Shown: piece after piece, positions 61,421-64,000 of the stretch
Layout of the letters: each line of letters opens with the position of its first letter
Numbering within the stretch: position 1 is the first letter of the stretch
Assembly (NCBI RefSeq): GCF_963678425.1
Contig: NZ_OY782855.1
Location: 1,984,001-2,048,000 of the forward strand
DNA from: an uncultured Bacteroides sp.
Lineage (GTDB): Bacteria > Bacteroidota > Bacteroidia > Bacteroidales > Bacteroidaceae
DNA length: 64,000 bases
Direction of reading: 5' to 3'
Translations under genes and position numbers: made by a program
Notes under the pieces: model-generated
What the model was told of the DNA's origin: nothing
The model's input: only the letters and a program-made list of their open reading frames with translations
Database searches by the model: none

Positions 61421-61900
61421 CTATAGTTTATTATTATTTGTCTTTTTTCTTTTCTTTGCCCAGGCACAACGACTACAAATGCCATATATATAGAGAGAGT
61501 AATGTGACATTTGGAACTTAGTTAACTTTGTACTTGCAATTGCATTTTTGAGCGATTCATTCTGAAACTCTGTTACTTTCCCACATTCAGTACAGATGAG
61601 ATGATGATGAGTTTCAATATTGAATGACTTTTCGTACTGGGAAGAATTCCCGAACTGATGTTTGATAATTAGTTTCGCATCAATAAGGAGTATAATTGTA
61701 TTGTAAAGAGTGGCACGGCTCACGCGGAAGTTTTCCTGATTCATCATTTTACTATACAGCATGTCAATGCCAAAATGTCCGTCTATGGAATATATGGTAT
61801 CAAGTATAGCGAAGCGTTCAGGAGTTTTCCTGTGACTATTCGCATTGAGATATTCTGTAAATATCTGTTTTACCGTATCTTTTACATTCTGTTTTTCCAT
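61421..61900 (-). CDS. Fur-family transcriptional regulator
   Basis: Metal-dependent or peroxide-responsive repressor of 159 aa. The N-terminal winged helix contains HRKTPERFAILDTIYSIDGHF and the recognition helix region VSRATLYNTIILLIDAKLI. The dimerisation domain has the metal-binding HHHLICTECGKV and a second Cys pair, GICSRC, giving the C-x-x-C sites of a structural zinc. The Lys/Asn-rich tail is short. Fur, Zur or PerR specificity cannot be decided. It is the first gene of a pair with purA, an arrangement common in Bacteroides. Confidence 0.9.
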   Translation of the reverse strand: MEKQNVKDTVKQIFTEYLNANSHRKTPERFAILDTIYSIDGHFGIDMLYSKMMNQENFRVSRATLYNTIILLIDAKLIIKHQFGNSSQYEKSFNIETHHHLICTECGKVTEFQNESLKNAIASTKLTKFQMSHYSLYIYGICSRCAWAKKRKKTNNNKL

Positions 61901-61923
61901 AACCGGGTAATTTTTACCGCGAA

Positions 61924-61931
61924 CAAAGTTA
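61924..61931 (-). promoter_or_regulatory. -7 element for fur-purA
   Basis: TAACTTTG on the minus strand, 23 bp upstream of the fur start codon. No -33 TTG at the usual distance. Confidence 0.5.
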
Positions 61932-61956
61932 AGCCTTTTTGCGAAAAGAGAAAAGA

Positions 61957-62625
61957 TTAAAGCAAATATTCTATCTCTAACTTTATATTTTCAAACAGAG
62001 ATTTTATTTCCTCGTCTTTTTGATCTTCTTCTTTAGCAAGCAATTGAATAACTTTCTCTGTATTACTTTTGCTTTGCATGCCATATTTTTTCAATGCAAG
62101 AGAAGCTGTTTTCCGAGAGAAGTAAGAAGAAGATAGCAAGGCTGCTAATGCCTGATCAAAAAATTCTTCTTCAGCCCTCTCATTCATCTCGCCTCCTTTT
62201 GCTAAAAGACGCGCCACAAGAAGGAAGCCACAAGCCTGTACATATTCTCTTTCATCAGCCATCCACTGAAATGATTTTGCCGGGGCATAAGGTAAATACT
62301 GAAAAAGATTCATGCAGGTTAGCTCTGCTATTTCTGTATTCTGGATATCTTCTACCCAGATATCTGCAATTTCAGGAAAGAAAGTATCAATGGGTTGCAA
62401 CATCCCGGCAAGGATCTTGGACTCCCGGACATTCTCTTTCCAAAGAGTCTGTGCCAGGTCATGATTCTGATCATATTGTTTGGCTATTTCTTTCAGGCGG
62501 GGAAGTTCCACTCCAAAGTTTAGTTTATATGTGAGCCCTTTTTCACGCATACTTTGAGACGCAACTCCATTCATTGCTAAACGGAGTTGTGTCTTTATCT
62601 CTTTTATTATTTCTTTTGTATCCAT
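61957..62625 (-). CDS. AlkD-like DNA alkylation repair protein
   Basis: A 222-aa protein of the AlkD/HEAT-repeat family of DNA glycosylases that excise alkylated purines. It is all-helical, with HEAT-like repeats (LGFGVELPRLKEIA-type repeat written here as LKLNFGVELPRLKEIAKQYD; LWKENVRESKILAGML; EIADIWVEDIQNTEIAELTC; YVQACGFLLVARLLA). The Trp/Asp residues of IADIWVEDIQNTE lie where the AlkD catalytic surface is expected. Function is inferred from the family. It starts 6 bp after the DPP III-like gene and is probably co-transcribed with it. Confidence 0.82.
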   Translation of the reverse strand: MDTKEIIKEIKTQLRLAMNGVASQSMREKGLTYKLNFGVELPRLKEIAKQYDQNHDLAQTLWKENVRESKILAGMLQPIDTFFPEIADIWVEDIQNTEIAELTCMNLFQYLPYAPAKSFQWMADEREYVQACGFLLVARLLAKGGEMNERAEEEFFDQALAALLSSSYFSRKTASLALKKYGMQSKSNTEKVIQLLAKEEDQKDEEIKSLFENIKLEIEYLL

Positions 62626-62631
62626 GAATGA

Positions 62632-64000
62632 TTATTCATTTCTGTCGGGTAATGTTGAAAACTCTTTTCCATAACGAAGCATTTGTTCTGCATAACCTTC
62701 ATTATAGGAGATCTTTATATCAGTAATCTTTCCATTTTTGTCAGTAACGGCACTGTAAACCGGATTCAAAAATCCTTTATAAGGAGCAAGATTCAGCTTT
62801 TCGTAACGTTCCAACACCTCTTTATGAAGCACAGGATCAACCTTTACTGCATAAGCCTCCACCAAATTACGGGCAGCTTCATAGTCACCTTCCGATTTGA
62901 TTCGCTGGATTTCGGCCAACAGCTGCCCAAATAAGTTACGAAGCTTCTTATAATCATTGATACGGACATACGTTTTGCCGTCTTTTTTCACCATTTCAAC
63001 TACTTTATCTGCAGCGCCTTTTTCAAACGCCCAGCGAGCAATAAGCTGACGGTTACGCATATGAGCCTCTTCCACATTATTTCCCGGCTGAATGCGGACC
63101 AATTGTGTCATCAATCCGTTCATCAGATAAGAGTAATATTCAGCTTTAAAAGCATCAGCTGCAGGGATAATTCCCAGACTCAGCAGTTTGTTATCAGGAA
63201 GATAATACAAACCAAATAAATCAGCACGTGCTTCCTCTATAGTTGAATCGTAAGCTTTCAAAGAATTGGGGTCGACTCCTGGAAGCAACTTACCGGAACC
63301 ATGACCTAAGCACTCATGTAAATCAGTATGAAGATCGTTCGTGATATCTGCATACTTATCATTCAGTTCAATTTCGGCTTTACTGTATGCAAACTCTTCA
63401 AAGAACCCATTGCCATGAGCAGCCTTGTTGTAAGCATCCGTCAGGTTACCAATCGTTACCGATTTAGAACCGTGGTGAGCACGAATCCAGTTAGCATTAG
63501 GAAGATTTATTCCAATGGCGGTTGCCGGATATAAATCTCCTGCAAGAATTGCAGCACTAATTACTTTGGCTGAAACGCCTTTCACTTCTTCTTTCTTAAA
63601 CTTCTTATCTACCGGAGAATGATCTTCAAACCACTGCGCATTCGAGCTGATTGTTTCTGTTCTTTTAGTTGCCTCCATGTCTTTGAAGTTTACAAGAGAC
63701 TCCCAGCTTGCTTTCATTCCAAGGGGATCACCATAATTCTCCGTAAATCCGTTTACAAAGTCAATGCGCGAATTAAGATCTTTTACCCAGAGGATGCAAT
63801 AATCATCAAAAGTCTTCAAATCGCCTGTATTATAATAGTCAACTAGTTTAGCTATTACAGCTTTCTGAACGTCATTTTCTGCCACTTCTTCAGCTTTCTT
63901 CAACCAATAAGAAATCTTCTCTAGAGCTGAAGAATACAAGCCTCCTATTTTCCAGACCTTCTCATAGATTTTACCGTTTTCTTTTACCAAACGGCTGTTT
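62632..64000 (-). CDS. Dipeptidyl peptidase III (M49), N-terminus outside window
   Basis: C-terminal 456 residues of a zinc exopeptidase that removes dipeptides from peptide N-termini. The metal motif is HECLGH (in TDLHECLGHGSGKLLPG), the hexapeptide variant known from Bacteroides DPP III, instead of the usual HELLGH. The second motif EEARADLFGLYYL supplies the third ligand. IGINLPNANWIRAHHGSKSV is the substrate-binding stretch. The frame is open to the right edge (residues NSRLVKENGK before position 63990), so the TTG at 63990 is not the real start. The family is about 650-700 aa long, so some 200 residues are missing. Confidence 0.93.
   Translation of the reverse strand, partial: NSRLVKENGKIYEKVWKIGGLYSSALEKISYWLKKAEEVAENDVQKAVIAKLVDYYNTGDLKTFDDYCILWVKDLNSRIDFVNGFTENYGDPLGMKASWESLVNFKDMEATKRTETISSNAQWFEDHSPVDKKFKKEEVKGVSAKVISAAILAGDLYPATAIGINLPNANWIRAHHGSKSVTIGNLTDAYNKAAHGNGFFEEFAYSKAEIELNDKYADITNDLHTDLHECLGHGSGKLLPGVDPNSLKAYDSTIEEARADLFGLYYLPDNKLLSLGIIPAADAFKAEYYSYLMNGLMTQLVRIQPGNNVEEAHMRNRQLIARWAFEKGAADKVVEMVKKDGKTYVRINDYKKLRNLFGQLLAEIQRIKSEGDYEAARNLVEAYAVKVDPVLHKEVLERYEKLNLAPYKGFLNPVYSAVTDKNGKITDIKISYNEGYAEQMLRYGKEFSTLPDRNE

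Overview
The window is chromosomal DNA from a Bacteroidales bacterium, most probably a Bacteroides species. The evidence is the SusC/SusD pair, a SusR-like membrane-tethered regulator, the ilvD-ilvB-ilvN-thioesterase-ilvC operon, a fur-purA pair, class II ribonucleotide reductase, a DPP III with the HECLGH variant motif, and promoters of the Bacteroidetes type (TAnnTTTG at -7, often TTG/TTTG 19-21 bp upstream). No plasmid, phage or conjugative genes are seen. The one mobile element is a 165-bp MITE.

Layout. 0.1-6.3 kb: branched-chain amino-acid operon on the minus strand, preceded by a 24-codon leader peptide rich in Ile/Leu/Val codons and an antiterminator/terminator pair, i.e. a complete attenuator. 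6.8-7.5 kb: SlyD-like FKBP prolyl isomerase with a Cys-rich tail. 7.8-19.4 kb: a polysaccharide utilisation locus (regulator, SusC, SusD, GH144-type glucanase, GH3 beta-glucosidase, then a truncated ORF), best read as a beta-1,2-glucan locus. 19.3-21.2 kb: CyuA/YhaM-like L-cysteine desulfidase and a thioredoxin-like protein lacking one active-site Cys. 21.2-24.3 kb: low-density region with repeats and a two-gene lipoprotein operon, the second gene frameshifted. 24.4-26.8 kb: GH31 alpha-xylosidase/alpha-glucosidase.

27-38 kb: housekeeping genes (aroC, M20 dipeptidase, lysS-gpsA-pgi, a small lipoprotein, a HAD phosphatase, tRNA-Arg(CCG), asnA-ung). 38-50.4 kb: envelope-related genes (LptD-like protein, HD hydrolase, MscS channel, NamZ-type muramidase, Rossmann oxidoreductase, BASS transporter, TonB-dependent receptor, amidase, MCE/MlaD protein). 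50.7-64 kb: dnaA, a MITE with 8-bp target duplication, nitroreductase, nrdJ, malQ with two starch-binding modules, folB, purA, fur, an AlkD-like protein and a DPP III cut by the window edge.

The most unusual signals are non-coding. Two intergenic arrays, ahead of lysS and folB, each hold four palindromes centred on TGTACA with exact 22-bp periodicity. Other notable signals are the ilv attenuator, a pair of 17-bp direct repeats ahead of susC spaced 42 bp, a composite palindromic repeat at 21.65 kb, and a GTAGCAGATAA motif that recurs in three intergenic regions.
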